Below the pieces are notes generated by a model. That model worked only from the letters and a program-made list of their open reading frames with translations, was not told the origin of the DNA and searched no databases. 64,000 nt of DNA from Parasponia andersonii. Taxonomy: Eukaryota; Streptophyta; Magnoliopsida; Rosales; Cannabaceae. The stretch's first letter is position 1; each line of letters opens with the position of its first letter. The stretch lies in assembly GCA_002914805.1 (NCBI GenBank), contig JXTB01000293.1:29463-93462 (forward strand). Direction: 5' to 3'. The position numbers were made by a program, and so were the translations under genes. Positions 49,367-61,230 of the stretch are shown in pieces.

Positions 49367-49800
49367 TTTCTTTCCTTATCTTTTCTTAATTTAGCCTTTT
49401 CTTTCTTTGACAAAATCCAATGCACCAATAAACAGAGTTGAAGCTTTCTTCTGTTCAAAAGTGTTATGGATTATTATTTCAAAAAATAATAAATAAATAA
49501 GTGCTATGAATTAAAGTTGCCTTTCTTTCAATTAATACATTAATAGAACGGTATATGTGTCTGTCACACAGGCAACCGTATATGTTTATTAAATTTAACT
49601 TTTCTTACCGTCCATTAAAAAATTAAATTCTTTATCTTGCATCTCTCTCCTTATAAAATTTGTTGGATCATTATACTGAGATTTTTTCTTTTTTATGAGT
49701 TTTTTTGTTTGATTTAAAAATATATGACAAACATAATGACAGAGAACAAGAGATCGAGAGAGGGATGTGGTATTATATTTTCACTTTTAAATATGACTAA
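49367..49800. repeat. duplicated segment, copy B, right part
   Basis: Continues the match with copy A (from about 31590) right after copia element 3. Shared landmarks include TTAGCCTTTTCTTTC, AAGTTGCCT and CAGGCAACCGTA. The two copies are clearly diverged, with many substitutions and indels. Confidence 0.65.
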
Positions 49801-50142
49801 GATAATTCTTATTACATTTTTTCTCTAAGAGCTAGAGATAGAGGAGATTCAGGAGCCAAGAGACAGAAAAATAAGAAAGGAAGACATTTCTTTTTCCTTT
49901 AATTTAATACATTGCAATTTGATTTTATTTTGCAACCATCAAAAGGACTCGTGTGTCAAAGGGTAATTGTGTTTGGTTGCTCAGAAATCTTCCCTAGAAA
50001 AGGTCTGAAAAGTAGGGATTAGGAAATGGTGTGGGAAAAAGGCAGAGCTAAGAGGCATATGAATTTTTCACTTTTAAAGGATAACGTTCCAGGAATAACC
50101 AAAGTAGCGATTGGCAACCTAGTCTATGAAGAAACCAGGAGA
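49801..50142. other. intergenic, nothing recognised
   Basis: Purine-rich in part. No gene, terminal repeat or RNA is seen. Confidence 0.5.
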
Positions 50143-50858
50143 CACTACAAGAAAAGTAATTTTTAGAGAATAAATTTTTCGTCTCTAATTTTAGAGATGA
50201 AAAATTTTTGTCAATCGTCTATCTCTATTTCCTCGTAGCTAAAAGTTTTAGAGACGAAATATTTTTCATATTTAATTGTTAATATTTAGAGACAAAAAAT
50301 TTTCATCTCTAAAGAAGAATGTTTCTAAATAGTGTTTTCTGTATCGTCTAAATGCATTAATTAAAAACTTTTAGAGACGAAAATATTAAAAATTTTAGTC
50401 TCTAAATCTATATTTTAACAAAATTAATATATTTACTTGAATTTATAATCATCATGATTTTTTTGAAATTTTCTTAAAAGTATACATTTCATTTTAACAT
50501 TGTTATTACTCATTAATATGTTAAGTAAATAAAAAACTAAACAATTGAATAAAAACACAAATTTATAGATTATATATTTGATGTAAATGTCATACGATAG
50601 AACAACAAAATATTTTAACGAAATTATCTCCTACAGCCATAAGTAAATAAATAGGAGACATACACAATACTAAACTAGTCCACATCTTCGTTCCAACGCT
50701 TTTTGTTGATCAAAAGCCGTATATTGTGCCATCCAATGCTCCAACACTGGATCTCATACAGGCAGTAACGAAGTCTCAGCGGCAAATGAGCTAGACTGTT
50801 TTCTTCAATATACCATGAGCATTATCTCTAATTGACGAGGGAATACCTTCAATCAGCA
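50143..50858 (-). mobile_element. CACTA-like end with subterminal inverted repeats
   Basis: It begins CACTACAAGAAAAGT, a standard CACTA terminus. From 50155 to 50405 it carries at least six copies, in both orientations, of TTTAGAGACGAAA or its inverse, able to pair as hairpins. The rest is AT-rich, then from about 50650 more GC-balanced with short open minus-strand frames (for example EHWMAQYTAFDQQ) that could be a gene or transposase remnant. The far end is not found. The Tat gypsy element inserted at its right. Confidence 0.5.
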
Positions 50859-51537
50859 TGTTGATGGAGGTTTTATCAACAATAAATTTAGAAAAAATTA
50901 AGAGATGTGGTTTGTGTGAATTGGGTTATTAATCAAAGCAAATAAAGAGAGAGGATTTTATAGTGGTTCAGCCCCGAAAAAGATAAGCTTACGTCCACTA
51001 TTTTTCACTATTTTATGGAGAATTACAAGTACTCAAAGTTACAATGTCTTGTCTGGAAAACTCTCTCAAATTGGAAGTCAGAATTTCGAAATCTGAAAAA
51101 TTGGAAAATTGGAATCCCCCCGTCTGAAATATTGAGTTCCCTTTATATAGGTGAGGGTAACCCAATGTGGGAACCCAATGTTCCTAATTGTGAAAACGGA
51201 TAACTATACAATCGGGTAATACAATTTGAGTAACAACATAATTGGGTAACCACTCAAAACGGATAACTGGTCGATCATAAAAGGGAGACTTCTGTTTCTC
51301 TTTCCTTGTAAGTTACCTGTTTGACGAAACAGAAACTTGTTTTCTTTTCTTTCGGAATAGGTCGCTCATAAACTATACTGAGGAGGTTGCACGTAACTTA
51401 TGTAAAAGAGGTCACACAACTATACAGAGGAGGTCGCATGTAACCTAAGCGGAGGAGGTCGCACATAACTTACACGAAAGAGGTCGAACTTAACTCCTAC
51501 TCATGCGACCTGATATAGGATTTTAGACCGCACAACA
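50859..51537 (-). repeat. 3' LTR of the Tat element
   Basis: 679 bp. It differs from the other copy by substitutions and several small indels (for example at 51056-51090 and 51165-51185). The purine run GGAGCTGGGGGGTAAT on the minus strand (51538-51553) adjoins it and is the polypurine tract. Confidence 0.92.
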
Positions 51538-51918
51538 ATTACCCCCCAGCTCCATTAGTTCTTTAGGACAAAATGGAGCTTCTTTTTAATGTGCGATCTT
51601 AAAAAATGCGATGTCACGACCTAGACTTGAGATCTTTAAAGAGTTGAAGAGTCGCCAGATTTCAAATCCTATCTCTCAAGATCATGCGTATCTTTTTCTG
51701 ACAGACGGAAACACGTGTAGCTTTTTCTAAGAAAGATAGCAGAACTCGAGGAAGCTTAATGATGCCAACCATCGTTTTTAAACCAAATCTTTTCAAATTT
51801 TAAAAAATTCTGATTTATCTTCGGAAAAAAAAAAAATCAAATCCCACGTAAACTTCGGCCTTCAGATCTAAAAATCAAATTCCTTAATCTACAGCTGTGA
51901 TTTAACGGTGCTTGGAGT

Positions 51919-51926
51919 ATAAATAT
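51919..51926 (+). promoter_or_regulatory. TATA box of the antisense gene in the Tat element
   Basis: TATAAATA in the context GGAGTATAAATATCGG, about 30 bp before a CT/CA-rich leader that is followed by a clear splice donor at 52093. It drives plus-strand transcription, opposite to the element. Confidence 0.6.
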
Positions 51927-51949
51927 CGGAAACCAATCCGTTTCTGTTC

Positions 51950-54696
51950 TATTTCACTGTTTCCATCTTTTCTCAGAAAATACCGAAGTTTCAGAGAACC
52001 CTAAAGCGCCGTTTCGTCCTTCAGCTCGCACAATCACAGTTTCTTCTCTGACAAAGTTCAAACCATCTCAATCCCTCCGCTTCTGAAGAAAGGTTAGTTC
52101 ATTTCTTCTCTTATTTTTTTTCTCTGTTCTTGAAAAAATAATTTCAATTTTTAGGAATAGAAACTCATCCTACATTGAAGTGAAATGGGAATTATTTTTA
52201 TTCCCCTTTTTCAGTCCGTAAAGTAGACTTACTGGATAATCACCAGAAATAAACTCGTGAAAAGAATTTCTAGGGTCTGATACCCTATTTTATTTTCCGA
52301 CGAACTGCTCAAACATTTATTTTCTAACGAACTGCTCGATCAATTTTTATGAATCCATGGACCTCTTAGGAATAAATTGATGAGCTTGCTTGTTAGTATA
52401 TTCCTAGGATGAATACCCAAAATACTGGCATATTGAGAATTCTCGATGCCTAAATCCCTGCGTATTTCTTTTCAGATGTCTAGTAGTGATGAATTTAGGG
52501 AAAGGAATGTATTTTCCAGAGATTCTGACTCGAGTGTTAGTTCCATAAACCTTGAAGACTACCTTGAGCCGGAACCCGAAGTAGAAATAATAGGGGTCAG
52601 GCGAAGTAGTCCTCATATAGGCGATCTCCCACAAGACTAGTGGCCTCAACATATCAGGGATGCCCCTGCATTTTCATCAGGCTATCAATATATAGAGGGG
52701 AATTGGTCATATACCAATATAAGAACGAGCTGCACATCGAAAAAATTCAGCAAAATTGCGAGCAGTTATAAGTTCGCCATACCCCTTCGCCTACCTATGG
52801 AATTTAACCGACCACACACTCCCCCACATGGACTCGCTTCTTTTTCTGAGGCAGTCCTCAAGTGTGGCATGCATCTCCCACTCCATCCATATATAAAATC
52901 GATTATTGACTACTATGGGGTCGTCCCTTTTCAATTGACCCCTAATACCTATAGATATATGGTAAGTTTGTATATACTATACCATAAATTAGGTTTAGAA
53001 ACCCCTTCATCTGAAGAATTCGCTTGGTTCTATCAAGTGAAATCAAACCCGTCAGATCTTAGCTTCTTCTATGCGAGTAAACGGTCGAACTAGGCAATAA
53101 AAACGATCTACGGGGTTCGCAATAACATGGGAAAGTGGAAAAATCCATTTTTCCATTTTGACTATGCGGCTAACGGCTTCTTTCAGAATCCCGGTAGGTA
53201 GTCTTTCAATTTATCGCTTTTTTTCTATTTTTACTTTTATACTGATCGCATTCGAATATCATCGCAGATAACAGGGATCGACCCGGACTCTCTAGGAAAC
53301 AACTCGCAAGGGTATATAAAATCAACGATCTTCTAATTGAGGAATTTAATTAGAAGGTACTAGGTACTTCAAATAACCTGGTCGCTCGCGGTCTGCTTCT
53401 AAAGGGAGCCGCATTCCCAGACCCCCCGGTTCTTTCGTCTAAGCCATCGAGCTCAAAGAAGAAGCTAAGGAAAAGGACAGATTAGGTGCCTCGTCTTCAA
53501 GAATTAGAAAACGAAAAGCACCAACCACTCTTCCAACCTCAGAACCTTCATTTCCAGAGACAGTGTCACCACCAGTTCCTCAACCAGCTCCACAAGAAGA
53601 AGGTAATCACACGTATTCTAATTACCCTTATATTATAACTCCTCACTCACTAACATATCTGTACAGAGATGGTCATCAGTAGCGGCTTGCGAGCACCACC
53701 TTCAACTCTCGGGTCCATGAAAAAAAACCAAAACACCCGAGAGTACTCCGCCATCGAAAGGGAAGGAGAAGGTCGATAGCTCCAAGAAAAGAAAAGTTGC
53801 CTTCGAGGACTTCCCGGTAAGCTCGCCTCCACCACAGCCTCAGCCAACGAGTCATCCTGAACCACCAACTGAGGCTGCCACTTCTTCAGAACCGATCCTG
53901 GCAGATAAGGATGAAGAGCTCTTCGCGCTCCTCAACCAATTACCAGAGAAGGCTGGTATGAGCGCAGCCTCATCGATCACTTCACATCTGAGGAAGGCTA
54001 GGAGCGGATGAAGCGACGATCTGCCAAAGTCGCTTTTGGATCTGCGATGAGGATGCTGGCCAATGTAAGTACTTTTCTATCCTCTCCTCAAATGTATTCT
54101 CTTGGTGTTAACAATTAGATTTTTCAGACTGTGGTTGCTGCTGTCCTGATGCACGACCCAGTTCTCGAATGCTTGGAGAAGGCTGAAAAAGTTGAAGAGA
54201 TAACGCAAGGAGAACTCGGAGAAGGCTTAGGAGGAGGAGAGAACGGCCTTCAACTTAGAGAGGCAGCAGATGCTCAAGGACCTGGCCAAGGAGAGACTCG
54301 AGAAGGAGAATCTCGAAGAGAAAGTCAAAGAGCTCGAGAAGGTCATTTCTGAGCATCCAGATCGCATGAGGGAAGCGACCACTGAGGTGGTTCACAAAGC
54401 TATTGAGGAGTTCAAGGCGACTGAAGTCAAAGAACTCGAAGATAAAGCTAGTGATATCGCCTCGTCGACCATCATTTTCAATATTTTCTGCGAGCATCCG
54501 GATTTTGACTTCTCCATCCTCAGCGAGGATGTGGGCGAGCTCGTGCAAAGCTAGAGGGAGGATGCTGCCAAAGCTGGGGATGGCGGTGCAAGCCCTTCTG
54601 CATAACTTTGTTCTCTTTTTTTTATTATTTTTAGAACAATGTGGGCTTGGTCCCCCTTCCTTTCTGTGCATGTACGGGTGACTTTCTTTTAATAAA
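51950..54696 (+). pseudogene. spliced antisense extra gene of the Tat element (gypsy-type transposon protein family)
   Basis: Exons inferred from GT/AG sites: leader to 52092, then 52476-53193, 53268-53602, 53667-54064 and 54128-54605. The start at 52476 gives MSSSDEFRERNVFS directly after the acceptor. Residues about 100-200 (LPLHPYIKSIIDYYG, then FQLTPNTYRYMV) resemble the plant putative gypsy-type transposon domain family (Transposase_28 type) as I know it. The C-terminal exon encodes a long charged coiled coil (ERLEKENLEEKVKELEKV) and ends with HPDFDFS. Breaks: TAG at 52638-52640, 53091-53093 and 54552-54554, and a frameshift between about 54200 and 54270. A poly(A) signal AATAAA is at 54691-54696. 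It lies between pol and the 3' LTR, antisense to the element's genomic RNA. Its role is unknown. Confidence 0.75.
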
Positions 54697-55289
54697 TATT
54701 ATTATTTTTTCCTCATATGCTCCTGCAAAACAATGAAAACACAACAGTAATTTTAACTAAGTAGTCAATCACAGTGATTGATCAGTATGCTTTTAGCGAT
54801 TTGAATCCGACTAACTTAAAACGAGTTTTAAGCATTTGGATAGGTTAGGTCGTTTAAGAAAACAGTCAATACGAGTGATGCAAACTCTAACTGTGTTTCA
54901 AAAGTTCCATGTCAAAATAAAATATAGCAATATATCACTTCGAACAATAAACGTTTGGCTTAGTTACTTTTCTGTTCGAGGAGGGAAATTGCATAATACG
55001 ACATGCTAAGGCATGAAGCGAGGAGAAAATCCTAGGATTTTAAGGAGATTTAGATACTTTGACGATCTAAAACCCCTGTCTCCTCTAAATGGACATTTGC
55101 ATAGTCCCTTAGGAAACAAGTAGGAGATAACATTCTGATCCTACTGTCCCCCGAGTTTTATGGTGTCCGAAAACTGCCATAAAACTATAAAAGATGATTA
55201 GAAACGAGTTGAAGTAATAGCCGAAGAAGTATTATTGACGAATATTAATAAAGAAGATACAGTAGGCTGTTGAAGATAATATGAAGATT
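54697..55289. other. spacer between antisense gene and pol
   Basis: Non-coding AT-rich sequence inside the Tat element. The antisense gene and pol converge on it. No terminator-like structure beyond the AATAAA at 54691 was seen. Confidence 0.6.
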
Positions 55290-58200
55290 TATTGATAATA
55301 ACGACGAAGTTGTTCTGCATTCCAGGCATGCTCGATCTTTTGTCCACCGATGCGAACTAGGTTATATGTCCCAGGTCGAATGACGTTATCAATAACATAA
55401 GGCCCTTCCTAAGAAGGCCCAAATACACTAGCACCATGTTCTTTATTATTAGGTAGAACTCGTCGAAGGACAAGATCTCCAACTTCAAAATGTCTAACTT
55501 TGACTTTGGAGTTATAATATCGAGCAGTGCATCGTTGATATGATGCAATTCAGAGCTGAGATTGTTCACACTATTCTTTTAAAAGATCGAGTTCAATTCT
55601 CAGTAATACATCATTCTAATTTTGCTCATAAATAGATCGCCGCAGGGAGCCCACACCAATTTCAACAGGGATCATCGCTTCATATTCATAAGCCAAAGAG
55701 AATGGACTTTCTCTAGTAGTGGTTCGTTGTGTGGTGCGATAAGCCCATAAAACTTCTGGAAGTACTTCTGGCCAAGCTCCTTTATGCTCCTCCAGTTTTG
55801 TCTTTATATTCTTCTTGAGTATTTTGTTTTTCGCTTCGACCTGCCCATTGGCTTGCGGATGACCAACAGCGAAAAAACTCTTCTTGATGCCCAAATTGTT
55901 GCAGAAGTTATGGAACTCATCACAGTCGAATTGTTTTCTATTATCAGAAATTATGGTATGCGATATATCATAACCGCATATTATAGATTTATAAACAAAA
56001 TCTATCATCTTCTTCGCAGAGATAGTGCTCAAGGCCTCGGCTTCTGTCCATTTTGTAAAATAATCTACTGCGACCACCGTATATTTCAAACCACCTCGCG
56101 CTAATGGCAGCATCCCGATAATATCAAATCCCCAAACAGCAAATGGCCATGGACTAGTCATTGAAGTTAAAGGAACATGTGGTTTTCTAGGAATGGTTGC
56201 AAATCGTCGACATTTGTCACATTTCCTGGAAAATTCCAATGTATCTTTTTTCATAGTCGACCAAAAGTACCCTTGTCGAAGAATCTTGTTTGCAAGTGCT
56301 TGCCCCCCAAAATGATTCCCACATATTCCTTCGTGAATTTCCCTCATAATATAGTGTGCTTTTTCATCATTGACACACAATAATAGTAGCGAGCTGAAAC
56401 TTCTTTGATAAAGCTTTTCATCCTGGATGATATAGCGAGCTGCTTTCATGCAAAACTGCCTTGCATCGTCTTTGTTCTCAGGAAGATCGCCATTTTGTAT
56501 ATATCGCATTATGGGATCCATCCACGACAGTTTTTCATCAACTGACATAATTACATGGGGTTCGACCTCGATGCTTAGTGATAAAAGAAATTCAATAGGA
56601 ACTACCTTCAACAACTCTGCATCTTTCGTCGAAGCTGCCCGGGAATTTTCAATACGAGGAAGAAGCTGAATGTTATAAGTGTCGAACGTTAAGAACAACT
56701 ACTGCACCTTCTTCAAATAGGCCATCATTCTCTTTCCTCTCGCTTGATAATCGCACTTAACTTGACATACGACCAGCTGAGAGTCACTATGTACTTCAAT
56801 TATTCCGACCTTCATTTCCTGTGCGAGCTTTAGCCCAGCTATCAGTGCTTCATACTCGGCCTCATTATTCGACGTTGGGAATTTGAAGCGAAGCGGATAA
56901 TGAATGTTGTGCCTTCAGGACTGATTAAAACTATGCCCGCACCTGCTCCATTTTCATTTGATGACCCGTCAACATAAAGTTTCCACAACTTTGATATATC
57001 TAAGGCAGGTTTTTCGTGTACTCCCATGGGAAGATCGACATCGTATGTAAATTCTGCAATAAAATTTGCGAGGGCCTGACCATTTATAGCAATGCGAGGT
57101 TGAAAATTGATGTCAAATTAACTCAATTCAACAGCTCACTTAGGCAGCCGTCTTGACGCCTCAGGTTTCTGTAAGACCTGTTTCAACGGAAAATTCGTGA
57201 AAACCCTAATAGAGTGAGCATGGAAGTAAGGTTGAAGCTTTCTTGATGCAATGACGAGTGCCAGCGCCAATTTTTCGATCTCTAGATATCTAGTTTCAGC
57301 ATCAAGTAATCTTTTACTTACATAATACACAGGCTGCTGAATATTTCCCTCCTCGTGAATTAATGCAGCACTCGTCGCATACTTAGAAACAACGAGATAT
57401 AGGCATAATTCTTCTCTCGGATTTGGCTTCGACAAGAGTGGAGGAAAACCCAAGAGTTTTTTCAACTCTTAGAATGTCTGCTCGTATTTTTCCGTCCACT
57501 CGAACCTCTTTGATTACTTTAACACCTCAAAGAAAGGTTAGCATTTATCAGTTGATCTGGATACAAACCGACTGAGAGTAGCTACTTTTCCTGCTAGGCT
57601 TTGCATATCCTTGGGTTTACGAGGAGATTGCATATCAATCAACGCTTGTATCTTCTGAGGATTTGCTTCGATTCCTCGCTGATTGACCATAAAACCCAGA
57701 AATTTTCCAGATCCTACTCTGAATGCACACTTCTAGGGATTTAGCTTCATCTGGTATCTCCGGAGGATTTTGAACATCTCATTTAGGTGTTTGATGTGAT
57801 CTTCAGCTTTCTCCGATTTTACTAGCATGTCATCGACGTATACCTCTATTGTCTTGCTAATTTGCTTTGTAAACATCATATTGACAAGACATTGGTAGGT
57901 CGCTCCTGCATTGATAAGTCCGAAGGGCATCTTTTTATAACAATATAACCCTCGATCAGTGATGAACGAGGTATATTCCTCATCTAGCTCGTACATAGGG
58001 ATTTGGTTATATCCTGAATATGCGTCCATGAAACTTAAAAGTTCATGCCCCGACGTCACATCTACAAGCTGGACGATTCTCGGAAGAGGGAAGCTATCCT
58101 TCGGACATGCTTTATTGAGATCGGTGAAATCGATACACGTTCTCCACTTCCCATTAGGTTTTTTCACCAAAACCGTGTTTGCAAGCCAGTCAGGATAGAA

Positions 58201-58987
58201 AGACTCTTATGAACCCAATTTCGAGCAGCTTCTCCACCTCTTCTTTTAACGCGAAGTAGCGTTCTGGATTCATGACCTTTCTTTTCTGTCGTACAGGCTT
58301 CTTTGTCGGATCTATGTTAAGACGGTGGGATATGATCCTTGAATCAATCCCTACCATATCCGAATGTTGCCATGCGAAGACATCCAAATTAGACTTCAGA
58401 AAAGCGACCAATGAAGCTCGCACAAGTCCTTGAACCTCCGTTCCAATCTTTAAAATCCTGGAAGACAGATCGAATGATAAATCCTCCAGATCTTCAATGG
58501 GTCCAGTTCTGACCTCTTCGTCTATTTCTCGAGGATCGAAGTCTTCGCTGGTCATTTCGATTGACATTTTCACTGACGGTTCGACTGATGCTGTATCGGA
58601 CGATCCGACTGGAGCTTCGCTCGTTGCCTCGACTGATGCTTTATCCACTGCAACGACTAATGCTTTGCTTGCTTCCTCGACTGGAGCTTCGCTCGCTATC
58701 TCGACTGACGCTTTGCCTGCTGCCACGACTGACGCTTTGCCTGCTGTCTCGATTGACGCTTTCTCCAGCAGGTGGACCATCATTGTGCGAGACGTCGCAT
58801 CCTTTGCCGCGAGTTTTAGCGAGTTGTTATAACATGTCCTCGCATCATATTGATTTCCTCGCACATCGCCTACTCCATGTTGGGTCGGGAACTTCATTGT
58901 TAGATAGTAGATTGAGGTGACGGCTCGAAGTTCCCTCAGTGTCGGTCTTCTCAGCACAACATTAAAGGCAGAGGGGCAATCCACCAC
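55290..58987 (-). pseudogene. Tat element pol: RT, two RNase H regions, integrase
   Basis: Read downwards. A linker with Ala/Val/Ser-rich repeats and the RT lead-in (58987-58190) is followed by a frameshift near 58195. RT is at 58170-57733 (VDVTSGHELLSFMDAYSG, VYVDDMLVKS). The gypsy-type RNase H is at 57465-57136 (YVSKRLLDAETRYLEIEK). The second, Tat-specific RNase H is at 57027-56720 (LYVDGSSNENGAGAGIVL), with a frameshift near 56880. Integrase is at 56698-55616 with its zinc region (HEGICGNH, CDKC) and all three acidic residues in place (GFDIIG, SDNRKQF, GQVEAKN). The C-terminal part continues in another frame to the TAA at 55290-55292, ending AEQLRRYYQ. Integrase is the best preserved part. 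Confidence 0.9.
58590..58790 (-). repeat. tandem repeat coding an Ala/Val/Ser-rich linker
   Basis: Units of about 30-36 bp opening GACTGACGCTTTGCCTGCTG (plus strand) recur several times, giving a protein linker with repeated KASVEAA/GKASVVAA-like words between protease and RT. The frame stays open through the repeats. Confidence 0.7.
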
Positions 58988-58993
58988 CAGAAA

Positions 58994-59473
58994 CTAGGTC
59001 ATTATCGTTGAAACCCTTGGATAGATCCCAACGCTGACCATCAATTCTATCATGCCCATAGGCATCAGGCTGTCACCAGTGAAACTATAGAGTGGAGTGG
59101 CGGCAGGCTTCAGGTCGCTCTCATTCAACCCCATCTTCTTAAAGGCGTCGAAGTACAGGATGTCCACAGTACTCCAATTATCGACCAATACCTGCCACAA
59201 GTGTGTGCTTCCACAGTTAATTTTTAAGACCAATGTGTCATTATGCAGATAATGGACCTCCCTTGCTCGTTGAAGCTTGCGTGGTCGCTGCTCAAGATGC
59301 ATGACGTTAGTTAACGGCTGCTTCGAGCTTCTCGCGCATACCTGTCCTATGCTCTCTTGGAATCTCTCCCAATGTGCGGTCCTCTGAAAATAGTTTGCAC
59401 CTCGCGCTGAATTTCTGGAGGTCGTTGTTGGTCTTCTTCTCGCCTTTCGTCGTTCTGCCTGGTGTACTGTCAC
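58994..59473 (-). pseudogene. Tat element protease region
   Basis: The minus-strand frame contains LVDNWSTVDILYF at about 59145-59190, the position of a retropepsin active site. The Gly expected after Asp-Asn is Trp here, which should inactivate the enzyme. The frame ends at a TAG at 58994-58996, and pol continues in the next frame segment. Confidence 0.7.
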
Positions 59474-59479
59474 AGTCGC

Positions 59480-61169
59480 CCCTCTCTAATCAGCTTTTTA
59501 ATTTCATCCGTCAGAGCAAAGCAATTATTAGTATCATGCCCAATATCATTGTGATATCAGTAGAACTTGTTGGGGTCGCACTTTGTCCTGTCCCACTTCA
59601 TCGGTTCTGATGGACGGAATCGCTCCTTCTGGTTTGTGACCACATAGATATGATCTATGGGTGCGTTTAATTCAGTGTGATTGTTAAACCGCATGGGAGC
59701 TCTTGAAATCTCCTACCTTTTGGGTCTAGGCTGATTCTCATTCGGCTGTTCATTATTCCTCTTGTTTTTCTTATTACCGTTTTTGTTGGTAATGACCGCA
59801 TCTTTAGTCGCATCTTTCCTTCTTTCTTTCTTAGTCTTTTGAAGATTCTCACACGAAGATTCTAACCTCAGATGCCGACCAACCCTTTGGTAGAAGTCTT
59901 CAAGAGTTTTACATTCTCGCTCAAGTAATTCCTCCCAGAGTTTAGTTTCTGGTCCCACCAGAGCCATCATGAGAGTTAGAACTCCTCCCTCAGGTAGGTT
60001 GTTGACCTTTGCTAACTCTGAGGTGAATCGATTGAGATAAAACCGTAGAGTCTCCTTTTGACCTTGTCGAATCGCAGACAAACTACAAAGTGGAATAGTA
60101 AAATTCTTTGCAACTTGAAACTGTCTCAAGAACACCGTCTGAAGTTGTTGCCAGGATGAGATTGAGCCGGATTTGAGTCCTCGGAACCACTTCTTCGCTA
60201 CTCCCGAGAGAGTTACTACGAAACATCTGCAACGTACATGATCATTGACACGATGTAGTTCCATCAAGTCACTGAAGTGATCCATATGGTCCTGTGGATC
60301 AGTTTTCCAATCAAAAGTGTTAATGGTGGGAAGCCTGAATCCAGTGGGAAGGGCTGTAGCTCGAACCTCCTCGCTGAATGGCGACTAACGATACCCATCA
60401 GCGAGCTCATCATCCCAACTAGCAAATGTGTCTAACACAATCCTTAAATTGTGAACATCAACGTTCAAAGGGAAAGCATTATCTCTCGCTGGTGGCACAG
60501 ACGGCCTTCGATCGTTATCCTGATGCATGGCGGGTTGGTCAGGTAGAGTTTTCTATGATCTGTGAGAGGAATCCAATGAAATAGTGCGACGAGACCGACT
60601 TTGGTCGTTGTAATGCGATATGGATCGATCATGACTATATCGTCGCTCCAAATACTGTCTTAGGTCTGCAGAATCTTGTCTCGACTCTCTGCTGATTCTT
60701 TCGAAGACGCTTCTCGATGGTCGTCCTCATTCGCCGCTCAAGCGATCTTGACTATTAGTGGATTTACGAGTCTTCTATGATCTGGAGGCAACTTTGCGAC
60801 CTTGCCTTTTCCTTTGGAGATGCGATCTTCATGATGCTCTTGCTGAATTCTTGGCTGGCCGCGTCTTCTTGTCTCTAAGATTTGTATTCCTTTCTCAGGT
60901 AATTGAGCAGGACGTTCTTTGGGATGTTCGTGTTGTGGTGGAGTCACCATCTGCCCTTCAGCAAGTCGTCGCAGGGTGTCATTGATCTGGTTAGTGACTT
61001 ACTGAATGTTCACTAGTCTCTCCTCCATGCGATCCTGTCTCTGGGAAAGGTTCTCTGTTGTGGTCATAGTAGGCTGATCCTGAGCAGGGTCTGCCTGTGT
61101 AGCAGCAGTACTTTGGGGTTGGTTTTGGCTAGTTCCGGTGACTCTGGTAGTGTTTCTAGTGTTTGCCAT
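59480..61169 (-). pseudogene. Tat element gag
   Basis: The start at 61169-61167 gives MANTRNTTRVTG. A TAA at 60999-61001 interrupts the same frame, which then runs on to 60738. The capsid core is at 60285-59713 (MDHFSDLMELHRVND, then AKKWFRGLKSGSISSW and FLRQF), a typical retrotransposon gag domain, followed by a Lys/Arg/Asn-rich tail. Frameshifts separate the N-terminal part from the core. Near 59490-59600 the Cys/His knuckle region is degenerate. Confidence 0.85.
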
Positions 61170-61230
61170 TATTAAAAAAGTGGAATTTGACAAACTTTTT
61201 CGCCAGAATAGCCCTCCTTCTACCGCCAAT

